Program-made: the position numbers and the translations under genes
Part shown: piece by piece, positions 1 through 13,400 of the stretch
Numbering within the stretch: the stretch's first letter is position 1
Layout: the number at the start of each line of letters is the position of its first letter
Notes under the pieces: model-generated
Databases searched by the model: none
What the model saw: the letters and a program-made list of their open reading frames with translations, nothing else
Told to the model about the DNA's origin: nothing
Assembly (NCBI GenBank): GCA_002261195.1
Contig: MVBO01000163.1
Span: forward strand, 1 to 31,391
Length of the DNA: 31,391 bases
Origin: Bifiguratus adelaidae
Taxonomy: Eukaryota > Mucoromycota > Endogonomycetes > Endogonales
Direction of reading: 5' to 3'

Positions 1-294
1 ATCAACTTTGACAAATATCGTCGGTCAACCAGCATAGTTGAAGAAATATTTGGATTTCAGACGCCTTATAATCTACGAGAAGTGAGTGAAATACAGGTCT
101 ACCTGACTCGAAGCTTGGAAAGGGCGGAGAGAGATTTCCAAGAATTGTATACCAGGAGCTTACTTTTGGAACCCAAAGAAGAGGACACCGCAGGTCAAGT
201 CAACTTTACTGGTAGGCTCAACGGACTCCACATGGATAGATTGAAGAGCTTAGAAGGCATATTAGGTAATTCCCGTGTATCTCTTGCCACCTAA
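1..294 (+). CDS. RasGEF-domain protein, C-terminal end (5' truncated by window)
   Basis: The frame is open from base 1 to a TAA at 292-294 and gives the last 97 residues. It begins INFDKYRRSTSIVEEI and continues with a PYNLREVSEIQVYL segment. This matches the end of the catalytic RasGEF (CDC25-homology) domain, where an INF.KR...A.II..I motif is followed by P[YF]N[LF]..[VL]P.I..YL. The family exchanges GDP for GTP on Ras-type GTPases at membranes. The last 45 or so residues are hydrophilic and look like a tail outside the domain. The N-terminus, any SH3 or RasGEF-N domain and the subfamily lie off the window, so I give no symbol. No intron is needed in the visible part. Confidence 0.75.
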   Translation: MNFDKYRRSTSIVEEIFGFQTPYNLREVSEIQVYLTRSLERAERDFQELYTRSLLLEPKEEDTAGQVNFTGRLNGLHMDRLKSLEGILGNSRVSLAT

Positions 295-559
295 TAGTTG
301 TAAATGAAACGCGTGTTCACCTTAGACAGCGAGAATGAGAAAGAGCACAACCGAGGCGCAGTAAAGTTCCCATATTCGGAGATTTCATTTTACGCCGCCG
401 TTTATTGGTCGACGCGTCGCGACTTTTTTCGGTTTGCGCGTTGTCGCGCTGTATAATCCTTGCTCATTTTTTTCTGGCCCCTCTTCTGACTCTTTCCCTT
501 CCGTCTTCAACTCTTGCTGAAGCGAAGAATAAGATCCAGAGATAGCTTGTTTGACGATA
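295..559 (+). promoter_or_regulatory. RNR1 promoter region with two MluI cell-cycle boxes
   Basis: This 265-bp gap separates the RasGEF stop from the RNR1 start codon. It holds two perfect ACGCGT palindromes, at 309-314 and 412-417, about 250 and 150 bp before the ATG. Further CGCG-rich words lie nearby (about 416-452). ACGCGT is the known target of the MBF factor (Mbp1/Swi6 in budding yeast, Cdc10/Res in fission yeast), which drives G1/S transcription. Ribonucleotide reductase genes are classical MBF targets, so the placement makes functional sense. Binding is inferred. Confidence 0.6.
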
Positions 560-3230
560 ATGTTCGTGTTTAAGAGGGGTAAGTTAAACCTATTGTTCTC
601 ATCAGCGCGTGCTACGCGACGCAAAGAACTTCTGACATTCATAACACGCTATATCAGATGGTCGCAAAGAGCGCGTGGCGTTTGATAAGGTAACAAGTGT
701 CTGCTATGCTACTTCTGGGTCATTAGCACTAACATGTACTTGCGGCATTCCAGATTACTGCGCGTATAAATAAGCTCTGCTATGGCTTGGATATGAATTA
801 TATCGACCCTGTTGCCGTGACCCAACGTGTAAGTTTATCTCACGTTATGCCATGACACATTGAAAGGCATCCTTATCCTCCCAATAGGTTATTCAAGGCG
901 TGTATCACGGCGTCACCACAGTCGAGCTAGATAATTTAGCCGCGGAGACTGCGGCATACATGACAACGAGGCATCCGGATTATGCGATCCTGGCTGCTCG
1001 GATTGCTATTAGCAACTTACACAAGGAAACCGTGAAATCATTCTCTGCAACAGTGGCGAAGTTGCACAACTACATCAACCCAAAGACTGGAATGTTGGCT
1101 CCAATGATATCCGACGAAGTCTACGATATCGTAATGCGCAATGCAGCTCGCTTGAACTCTGCTATTATTTATGACCGTGACTTTGGCTACAATTTCTTTG
1201 GCTTCAAGACTCTGGAAAGAAGTTATTTATTGAAGATTGATGGCAAAGTGGCTGAGAGGCCGCAGCACATGTTGATGCGTGTCGCAGTCGGCATCCATAT
1301 GGAGGATATCGATGCTGCCATTGAAACATATAATCTGCTGTCGGAAAAATACTTCACGCACGCCTCACCAACTTTGTTCAACGCCGGAACACCCCGCCCT
1401 CAGATGTCGTCCTGTTTCCTGTTGACAATGAAGGAAGATTCCATCGAAGGCATATATGACACCCTCAAGACCTGTGCGATGATTTCCAAAACCGCTGGTG
1501 GCATCGGTCTCAACATCCACAATATTCGCGCTTCTGGTTCCTATATTGCTGGCACAAACGGTTATTCCAACGGGATTATTCCAATGCTGCGTGTTTACAA
1601 TAATACCGCACGATACGTGGATCAGGGTGGTAATAAGCGTCCTGGAGCTTTTGCTATGTACCTGGAGCCATGGCACGCAGATGTCTTCGACTTCTTGGAT
1701 CTTCGCAAAAATTTCGGAAAGGAAGAACAACGCGCCCGAGATCTCTTCCTTGCCTTGTGGATCCCTGATCTATTCATGAAAAGAGTGGAAAATAACGAAG
1801 ACTGGAGTCTCTTCTGTCCCAATGAAGCCCCGGGCTTAGCGGACGTCTGGGGTGAAGAGTTTGAAAAGCTGTACGAAGAGTACGAACGCAATGGAATGGC
1901 AAGGAAGACAATCAAGGCTCAAAAGCTTTGGTATGCTATCTTGGAGGCTCAGACGGAGACCGGCAACCCCTTCATGCTTTACAAAGATGCCTGCAATCGC
2001 AAATCTAATCAGCAAAACCTTGGTACAATCCGTTGCTCAAACCTATGCACAGAAATCGTCGAATATTCCGCGCCTGACGAGGTTGCGGTCTGCAATCTCG
2101 CTAGTATTGCATTGCCTGCATTCGTTCAGGATCGCAAGAGTTACAACTTCCAGAAACTTCATGATGTAAGGCTATCTTCTACTGGCAAAGACATTGCTGA
2201 TCGAAATTGCTGCTGTATGTAGGTTGCCAAAGTTGTTGCCAGAAATTTGGACAAGATCATTGACCACAACTATTATCCGGTCGAAGAAGCTCGCCGATCA
2301 AACATGCGCCATAGACCAGTTGGACTCGGTGTTCAAGGGCTTGCTGATGCCTTCATGTTGATGCGCTATCCCTTTGAATCCGCTGAAGCACGTAAGCTTA
2401 ACCGGCAGATCTTTGAGACTATTTATCACGCCGCCCTGGAAGCATCCTGCGAGCTTGCTAAAGAGAAAGGGCCGTACGAAAGCTACGAAGGCTCACCTGC
2501 TTCAAAGGGTCTGCTTCAATACGATCTTTGGGATGTCACCCCAACAGATCTTTGGGATTGGGATACCCTGAAGGACAAGATTGCTGCTCACGGTCTTCGA
2601 AACTCCCTACTCGTCGCACCTATGCCCACCGCCTCTACTTCACAAATTCTTGGCTTCAATGAATGTTTTGAGCCCTACACGTCTAACATTTACACTCGAC
2701 GTGTGTTGGCTGGTGAATTCCAAGTGGTCAATCCCTGGCTTCTTCGCGACCTGGTTGAGATGGGCGTGTGGAATGAGCAAGTGAAGAACACGATTATAGC
2801 AAACAATGGCTCGATTCAGCAAGTGAGCATAATCCCGCAACACACAAAGGATCTCTACAAGACCGTTTGGGAGCTTTCACAACGGAACTTGATAGACATG
2901 GCCGCCGACCGTGGAGCTTTCATTGATCAATCTCAATCTCTCAATATCTTCATTGCAGAAGCAAATTACGGCAAGCTTACATCTATGCATTTCTACGGCT
3001 GGAAGAAGGGCCTCAAGACTGGCATGTACTATCTTCGAACTCGACCTGCAGCCGATGCCATCAAGTTTACCGTTGATCAAACGGGATTGAAGGAGACTGC
3101 CAATGCCAAGCTAGCTTCCATCAACCTGGACAAGAAAGACGAGGAAGCCGAGCAAGCGAGAATGGAGAATGAAGCAGCAATGATGTGCTCATTAGATAAT
3201 CGTGATGCTTGTCTAATGTGTTCTGGTTAG
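560..3230 (+). CDS. RNR1: Ribonucleoside-diphosphate reductase large subunit (class Ia)
   Basis: Exons are 560-578, 658-689, 754-828, 888-2165 and 2223-3230, giving 803 aa (human R1 has 792). The enzyme reduces ribonucleoside diphosphates to deoxy forms for DNA synthesis, together with the small radical subunit. The start [17 protein letters not shown] is recovered only by joining the 19-nt first exon to exon 2, and it begins the N-terminal ATP-cone that senses ATP/dATP. Catalytic residues fall at the human numbers: C218 (SSCFLL), N427/C429/E431 (NLCTE) and C444 (VCNLAS). The radical-transfer tyrosine pair is in [10 protein letters not shown]. The C-terminal redox pair is C798/C801 (CLMCSG), which reloads the active site. 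All introns have GT-AG ends. Two MCB boxes upstream suggest G1/S control. The next gene starts only 72 bp downstream. Confidence 0.97.
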
Positions 3231-3302
3231 AATCAGTTTGTCACTAAAGTGTTAAAATCAAGGTTTGCTGTGAATTGTGGGGTTACTTTTCGCATACAGA
3301 CA

Positions 3303-4983
3303 ATGACGAGTCGGCGCGTAGTAGTCACTGGTCTTGGCTTGGTGACTCCACTCGGGACTGGTGTCAGTCGAACGTGGCAAAATCTAATCAACTCCCAGTG
3401 TGGAATAGTGTCGTTGACGCAGAATGACACGAACTCCGCATCAGCGTCCGAGTACGCCAAACTGCCGACGCAAATAGCCGCCAAAGTCCCTGCCGGATCG
3501 CACAGTGACGGAGGTTTCCAGCCTACAGACTGGCTAGATCGCGGGGTAAAGAGCCAGTATTATTGCCTTGCTCCTGAGCTTATTCTCCTTTCCAATAGGA
3601 TGATCGAGTGATGGCCAAATTCACGCAATACGCGATTGCGGCTGCAAAACAAGCTCTAAATGACGCAGAGTGGCATCCGACTATGGAGAAAGATCAAGAC
3701 AACACTGTAAGTTTCTGCACACGTTTCGCGGTGCCGCGGTTTACACCTGTCTCAGGGCGTTTGTATCGGTTCCGGTATGGGAAGTCTGGATGATCTCGTA
3801 AGTACGACAGAAGCTTTTACAGAAGCGGTGAGTTTCACGCGCGCTCAATGATGATATGACCTTTTGCTGACATCGTGTTAGGGGTATCGCAAAGTGTCTC
3901 CAATGTTTGTCCCCAAAATACTGATCAACATGGCTGCGGGCCATCTTACTATGAAATATGGCTTCAAGGTACGGAGAAGCGTTTGAAATAGGAGCAAACA
4001 TTGATGGACATTTCAGGGTCCCAATCATGCTGTCTCTACAGCGTGTACGACCGGCGCGCATTCCATCGGTGACGCGATGCGATTTATACAGTCAGGCGAT
4101 GCGGATGTAATGGTTGCAGGTGGTTCAGAAGCGTGTATACATCCGCTAGCGATAGCAGGGTTTTGCAAGTGAGTAATGACTGCCCTCTGAATACTTGTAA
4201 GCTGATGTCTTGCTTTCGAGGGCAAAATCACTGGCTACGGCTTACAATGATGATCCCAAAGCAGCATCAAGGCCTTTCGACAAGGACCGATCCGGATTCG
4301 TCATGGGAGAGGGTGCCGGTATCATGGTTTTGGAGGAGCTAGAACATGCTCGAGAGCGTGGTGCGAAAATCTATGCCGAGATCAAAGGCTATGGTCTCTC
4401 TGGCGATGCACACCATATGACAGCTCCGCCGGAGGATGGATCAGGTGCAGCGAAAGCGATGCGCAGAGCATTGGCCAAGGCATGCATTGCGGCATCCGAT
4501 ATTGATTATGTGAATGCGCACGCCACTTCGACCCCCTTGGGTAAGACGAATAGCTCTGTGAGCGCTGAATTTTGACCCTGATGCATTTCATCATTCTCAG
4601 GGGACGCAGCAGAAAATAGAGCGATCAAGTCCGTTTTCGAGACGTCTTTGGATCGCCTTGCGGTATCTTCAACCAAAGGAGCCATTGGGCATTTGCTTGG
4701 AGCAGCAGGTGCCGTCGAAGCCATATTTACGGTATTGGCTCTACATCATGTACGAAATTTGCTTTTCGGTCTGTTGGCTGCCTCTGACAAAATTTAGGGT
4801 GTTCTCCCGCCTACGCTCAATCTTCACTCACCCGGAACACCGGCCGAAGATTTCAACCTAAACTATGTGCCCTTGGTGGCACAGGAGCGCGGCAAACATC
4901 ATCATAGACCGTTGAGACATGCCATCACCAACAGTTTTGGATTTGGCGGTACAAACGCCAGCTTGGTCTTCGCCAAAATATAG
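3303..4983 (+). CDS. CEM1: 3-oxoacyl-[acyl-carrier-protein] synthase, mitochondrial type (KAS)
   Basis: Exons are 3303-3545, 3599-3706, 3756-3827, 3882-3968, 4017-4168, 4221-4540, 4601-4749 and 4798-4983, giving 438 aa. The enzyme condenses malonyl-ACP with a growing acyl-ACP in type II mitochondrial fatty acid synthesis, the source of octanoyl groups for lipoate. The thiolase-fold signature starts at once ([16 protein letters not shown]). The Cys-His-His triad is complete: C180 in STACTTG, H321 in NAHATSTP and H358 in [12 protein letters not shown]. The [11 protein letters not shown] motif closes the protein. There is no obvious mitochondrial presequence before the ATG; from memory, yeast Cem1 begins the same way. 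Start chosen as the first in-frame ATG. It lies head to tail between RNR1 and VMA2. Confidence 0.93.
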
Positions 4984-5099
4984 CATGACCGTCACTTGGA
5001 ATGCAAGATTGTGACGCTAACCATGCCATTACCTCCTTACGGTCACCACCTAGCTGTATATTCTTTCATCCCACCAGCCATCATGTAAAGTATAGCCAA

Positions 5100-5111
5100 T
5101 TAGGGTTAGGG
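5100..5111 (+). promoter_or_regulatory. Tandem TTAGGG telomere-type motif before VMA2
   Basis: Two perfect head-to-tail TTAGGG hexamers lie 57 bp upstream of the VMA2 ATG, in the 184-bp gap after CEM1. TTAGGG repeats inside fungal promoters are known binding sites for Myb/telobox factors of the Tbf1/Teb1 family. The location fits a promoter element better than a telomere scar, because the motif sits in a short intergenic gap between intact genes. Factor binding is inferred. Confidence 0.55.
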
Positions 5112-5167
5112 CAAACAGATGCTAAAGTGGTCACACCTCCCTTGTTGGAACACGTCTTGCCGGAACG

Positions 5168-7373
<2,206 letters not shown>

Positions 7374-7493
7374 GTCGAGAGAGATGTCCTAGGTTGATAG
7401 ATGACTTCCATTAAAGCAGCTTTTGCGCTTTTAACCTATTGTGCTCTTCTATTTGCTATTGTACAAATGGTGTGTCATCTATCCACGATGAGC
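7374..7493. other. Convergent 3' gap between VMA2 and SEN1
   Basis: These 120 bp separate two converging stop codons. The gap holds AT-rich runs but no clear ORF, RNA gene or strong hairpin that I can see. The two 3' UTRs must be short or overlap here. Confidence 0.6.
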
Positions 7494-10400
7494 TCAATTT
7501 TTCCGTCCCTGTATGGTCTTTAGTACTTGGTCGAAAGTCTTGCTGCTTTTCGGTACCGAAGCGTTGCTTGGCGTTGGTATCTTGACGCCGGTCGGTCTTT
7601 GAATGCGAAGATATGCTTGTTGAGCATCGGTCTCACCCTTTAGGCGCTCTCGGACCGAAATTCCGTGCGACCCTACACCGTCTGAACCGTTCTCTACTTT
7701 CTGGCGCTTCATTCCCTGCTTAATGTACAATGCCGTCGAAGCATTCGAATCCGCAACTTTTCGTTGGGTTCTGTAATCCTTGTAATCCTGGAGGCTCAAT
7801 TTTTGTGTCGGCGGATTTGCGCTGATACCTAGTGGCATCGGCTTGCCTACTTCGCTAGCTGTGACATCATTATCTGCAGTATCGAGAGGAAGAAGGTCGC
7901 CAATTGCGACGTCCTTGCGCTTAAGAGAAATGGATTGCCCCACCGATGAACGATTATTTTTGCTTGCACTCGGGCGTTTCTGAGTGCTCGAGGTAACCTT
8001 GGAGGATGTTTTTGTCGGCGTGAATATCTTACTCACGTCCCGTGCGAAAATGTTGGTAGGAATGCTCTCTCCTTGGAATGTATCACCAAAGTATGGCTTT
8101 CGGCACTACAACGAGCGGATTTAGTGATCAGTCAGTGATAGAACTCGGAGACTTACCTGCACAAGAAAATTGCGCTCTTGAGAGTCCTCCACTAATTTAC
8201 ACCAATAGCGACTGCGCTTAAGAGATGCCGCATTACCAAGTACATACAATGAGCATCGGGCACGCGTAAGCCCAACGTTCATTCGCCGTATGTCTGCTAA
8301 AAAGCCGATCCCTTTGCCTACGAAATGCTTTCATTAGTTCCGGAGTGCTAGGGATTTTACCAATGATACGTACTGTTCGCGGCCCGCACGCAAGAGAAGA
8401 TGATGATGTCCTTCTCTTGACCTTGGAAACCATCCTGATAAAGGCATATCAACACGAGCTGTCATTTCGACTTTATGTCACTCACGATGGTGTTGAAGTC
8501 AACGGCCGACAATATTTCGCGCCCAAACCGTTTCTCAAAGCGTCGTTTGAGCTCTCTCAGCTGTTGACTGTATGGCGTAATCACACCAATTGTGCCTGCA
8601 AACTAAGAACATCGTCAGGCTTATCGCGCAACCTCCGTACATGCCCCTTGCTTACTTTAATCGTGGGATTTTGAGAAGCAATGAAATCCAGCAAAGCGAC
8701 TGCAGCATCTGCTTCCACACTGTTGTAGATGGACTGTCCGAAACCAACCTCTTCTCTTCCATCCACAATATCAATAAACGTATAAGGTCGGAAGAGAGGA
8801 GAATCGTCTCGATGCCACGGAGCACTCGCTATTACATCCATTCCTTCGCCATCGAGTAGCTGACCGTCATAAAACAGCTTGCTCGGAAATTGACTTATAC
8901 TCGGATGCATGCGATATTGGATACTGTGTGGGATGGAATCAGCGACAATAGAGAGCGCTTTGTGCTGGACTTACCTGAGGAGATATACAGCGTCTGGCAT
9001 GCTACGCTGCAAGCGAACAAACAAGCTTTGCTCGTAACTGTATTTAGCGGCCATTAATGACAGCACCGTTGGCGGAAGCTGATTTGGGTCTGGTGTTGTC
9101 ATTATTAGTTCAGATTCGTAGGCACAGCAACATCAATGCTCACCTCCAACAAGAATACACCTTTTACACTCGTATTTCAGAGGAATAAGAGAACTGATCT
9201 CGATGGACTGAGCAGCTTCGTCGATGATGACGGTGTCGAAGGAAAGGCCGGCTTGGCCGATAATTTCATTGCCGCTTCCGCTCAGAGTACAGCAGACGAC
9301 ATGAGCCCCGTTGAGGATTTGGTCCCGTGCTTTGATCTTTTTCGCCTCATAACCCTTCGCACGAGCGTCTCTCTGTTCCCTCTCGCTGTCCAATGATATT
9401 TGAATCTCCGTCTTGCGTGCTCTCAGGGCTCGTTTGCGATCTAGCGAAGTTTGCTTTTTGACCGGATCGTTCTCGGACTGCGCTATTTGCTTATCACAAT
9501 CTTCCAGCGATTGCTTCACTTTCCTGAGATCTTCAAGCAGCTTTTCTCGGTTGACATTGGATGCGCTATTGCCTTCTTTGCTGACGTTCATCCTTTGCAA
9601 TTCCTTTTCCACCAAAGCTTCCAGAGTAACGTCCCTAACAGCCACGTTGACAGACTCCCCGGTTCCGATTCGAACAACTGTGGGTCGAAATATACCGGAG
9701 GGAGCGAGAATGCCAGCCTTGAGACGTTTAACAATCTCATCCACAGCAGCATTACTTGGTGCACAAACAAGCAACTTCCGTTGGGCGTTTTGATTTGAAT
9801 GTACGCGCTCTCCACGCACGGTGATTGCGTTGTCGGGAGCCTCATGAAGGAGGTTGCTTATCAATCCAAGAATCGTCTTCGTTTTGCCTGTTTTTCGTCA
9901 GGCTCAGAACTAAAATCCATGTAAATAAATTAGCTTACCGGTGCCAGGGGGTCTGCAAAAGGAAATTGAAGTGAATAAATACATCGACAAGCATCGAATC
10001 TATAGCCTACCCTTGAATGAGCGTGAATCCAAGTTTTCTTTCAGACCCCCCGAGAATAGCTTCAGCTTGAGGCTCATTAACATCGTATGTTTGCATACAA
10101 CGTTCGATTGCGTTTTCACTGATCGGCGGCTTACTTTGAGGTTCTGGTCGCATGATGTGCTCGGCCAACTCGAAAAATTCTATGCTCTTCAGCGCGCTGT
10201 ACTCACGATTGACCGTAACAAGACTTCAAAGGGGTCAGATACATCTCGTGCCATAACCTTGCACATACCTTGCGATTTTTAGAACTTTCCATGTCGTCTT
10301 TGGTCCAATCGAATTCAAGACTCGAATTTGGTCCGGCTCAAAGTAACACCTTGTAGTAATCTCGGCGACATCTTTCCGGAACTGCTGAGCAGAAACTTTT

Positions 10401-13400
10401 GCGAGAAACCCCAAACCCTTCCATGTCGTCTTGCCTCCTTTCGCAACGCCTTGGAAGAACTCGGGTCCGAAGTGATTGGCAACAAAGACGAGATCGTCGA
10501 CAGCCAGTGATTTGGCGGCAAGCAGGGGGAGACGCATGTTCACATCCGTAAAGTCATCCACGTTGCATCGACTATCGACGACACATCCGTCTATTACGTC
10601 GGATTCATTTGCCTCCTGCTTCCCGCGCAGCAACTGCTGCCAGGCTTCGAGCAGTAAGAGAGGTTCCAGAATTTGCGTGTACTCCAAAGCATCTTCGAAC
10701 TTGTCTGGCACAGCTGAGAACGACCCTTCCGTGAGTGTGGGCGGCATATCCGAATCGCTTAGTATGTTCCAGGAAAGGATAGATTTGTGCAAGCCAGTGA
10801 GCCTGGGTAATAGACGCATACGGCGGCGGATTTGGTTTTGCTCTTCAATCCTCATTTGCTCGGCCCGCGCTAGCAAATTCTCCTTCCCTGGCGTTGGTAT
10901 CAAGCGCGGTTTTGCCTTGTCCTTCTGCGCATTCTGACCCTTCAACAAATGGACTGGAGGAGCCTTTGGTTGCCCAGCGAGCTCGGCCAGGCCCGAACCG
11001 CCCTTTTCGCCTTCTGATTCACTACTTTCAGAATCCGTTGCGCGAGTATTGGTACCTGTTTTCGACTGCTTGTGACCGTTTGTCGTTGCACCATTGATCT
11101 TCGTTTCCAGCAACCGCCTGCGAACTGCTGCTTGACCTGCTTTAATGCTATCTGCTTTGGATCTACCTTCATTTTTGAATTCCGATCGCAGTGAACTCAG
11201 CCGAGATCCCGGTTTCCCAGAGGCTGCTTTTGGTGCGTTGATTTGAGTCCTGCCAAACGGCAGAGGGCGCTTGGGCAACAGTTGATTCTTGTATTGTGCC
11301 GAGTGTTCGTAGCGACGCTGTCGTTCACTAGTGGCCTGCGGCTTTCGAGTATGCCAATCCATGGACGGTAGAGGGGGTATCTTTTCGACTGGGGCGTCCT
11401 TGATGACTGTAAACTCGAGCTCATTGATAATCTCATCGGGAATGTCGACAAAGACTTCCGAAAAGTCCACCGTGAACTCCTCATCTCCAATGATTATAGG
11501 TTCAGCTGTAGAGCCTGCTGTTTTCTGAAGGCCGTCATCTTCTATTGAAATGGGCTGGTCAGGTTGAAGCATTTCCGTCAGGGTTGCTTGGCGAGACGAT
11601 TTCTTGAGGTCGAGCTTAATGTATTTGGAAGTGGATGATGTAGATGATGATCGGTCGGCATTTTCGGCGGCTATTGTGCCATTGAGTTGAGGATGATGAG
11701 CGGAAAGAGCAACAAAGAGCTCTTGCTTTTCGTAGCTCGTTAAGAGACTGCTCGCTTTACCTTGCGCAAGTTCCATAAACGCGTCATGCACATCCTTTGG
11801 AATGTTTAGACCTTGACGCGCCGTTAATTCAAGGCCTCTGCAAAGCAAAGAGATCACACGTCGCAGAACGTCTTCACTGTTGACTTGGATCCAAATAGAT
11901 AGCGGTTGTATCATGCCGATAATGGCGTCCATCGGTAAGCTGGCTCGTTCTTGTTCCGCCTTCACATCTGACGCGTCCAAATGGCCCTGAAAGGTGGTAG
12001 ACTGCTTCGCGAAACTGTTGGCTAGCTCCGTTACTTGCAAAACAATCTCAACCACACGACTTTGGCTCACGGTTTCCGACCATTGAACAGCCATATCTAA
12101 AGCGCATGTCATTGCTCGCCAGACTGAGTCCCAGAAGCGGGATACCCTCGGCATGGTCGATCCTACAACGTCCACCACTTCAACAAGTTCTTTGCCAGTT
12201 GCTTCTGGCAACCCAACCCTTGTGAAAGTCTCGAAACATTCTTTTGTGACCGAAAAGACGAGTGGTGTTTCTGCGAACGTATCACAGTTGCTTTGTGTCA
12301 GCTCGATGTAATCTTCCAACATCAAGCACGCGCCATCCAGCGAATCTCCCGGAAAATTGAGTATTAGTTGACGTAGGGCCAAGGACCTTTGCTTCTGACC
12401 AAATGTAACCCCCAAAATTCCTGAAGCAGCTTCGCGTATATCAGGCGTTGGTGATGCAAGCAATGGTATCAATGCCTTGACTGTTGGACGTGTTTTTAGT
12501 AGAGCTTCCGCGGAAGCTGGGCTCCAATGACTGATTCTCCGAAGAACAACCTTGACGTTTTCGACTATGACGGTAAGCGCTTGAGCGAGGAAGTTGCTGA
12601 CTCTTTCGCAAATACTTGGATTGTTTGACTGCTTCTGCGCCGGTATCTGAAGCAAAGCGAGTCTCGAATATTCGGATAAAACGTCGGATAAGACTCGATA
12701 CTGCCGCGAATTGGTGTCCCATGCGTCAGTGAATGCCTCCTGGCAGAGTTGATACCAAAGCTTATGACATATGTCGAATTGGGCTGTTTCTGAAATCTGT
12801 GCTTGCTCGTCCATGTGTATGGCAATATATGTGGATCTTAGAACGTCAACTTCGTCGGCTAGTACATATCGGATAAAGTTCATGACCTTGGTCGCCACTT
12901 CCGACATGTATGTCGATGCGCCGCCTGATGGTTTCCGGGACAGCATACCAACAATGAATCCCGCGACTTCGTTGATTGCATCATAGGGTATTGCAGCTTC
13001 CTCCAACTCGTAGCAAGCGTAAATCAGATTGATGCCCTTGCTCATGGAAGTCACCTGACATAGAACTGGCCACTGATCGTCTTGCATTGTACCCAGCAAA
13101 TGCTTGATGACGTGTGTAGTGACTCCGATGCCGTACACATCCTCGCCTGTTCCAGAGTGAAATGCCATGAGGCAGTTTATGAGAGCCTTCTGTCGATCTG
13201 CCAGTTTTTCAGCTTTTTCGATCATCGCCTTGGGACCTTCTCCGCTCTGGTCATGGCTGTGCAGACGTAGTTGTATTTGACTAATATTCCGTTCAATCTC
13301 CATATTTAAATCTCGGAACTGCGGGTTTTTGACGATGCCGTCAACGATCTTTTGTATGAATGTCTCGCCTTCTGCATCTCTGTAATCGGATATTTGATTG

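Noticed and set aside
385-642. Minus-strand 85-codon ORF
   Set aside because: It overlaps the RNR1 promoter and first exon, has no recognisable motif and is low-complexity; the RNR1 exon reading is far better supported.
3249-3302. In-frame upstream GTG extension of CEM1 that looks like a weak mitochondrial presequence
   Set aside because: There is no ATG, and from memory yeast Cem1 also begins directly at the SRRVV block. A non-AUG start is possible but unsupported.
5100-5111. TTAGGG pair as a remnant of a chromosome end or fusion
   Set aside because: Only two repeats, in a short promoter between intact housekeeping genes.
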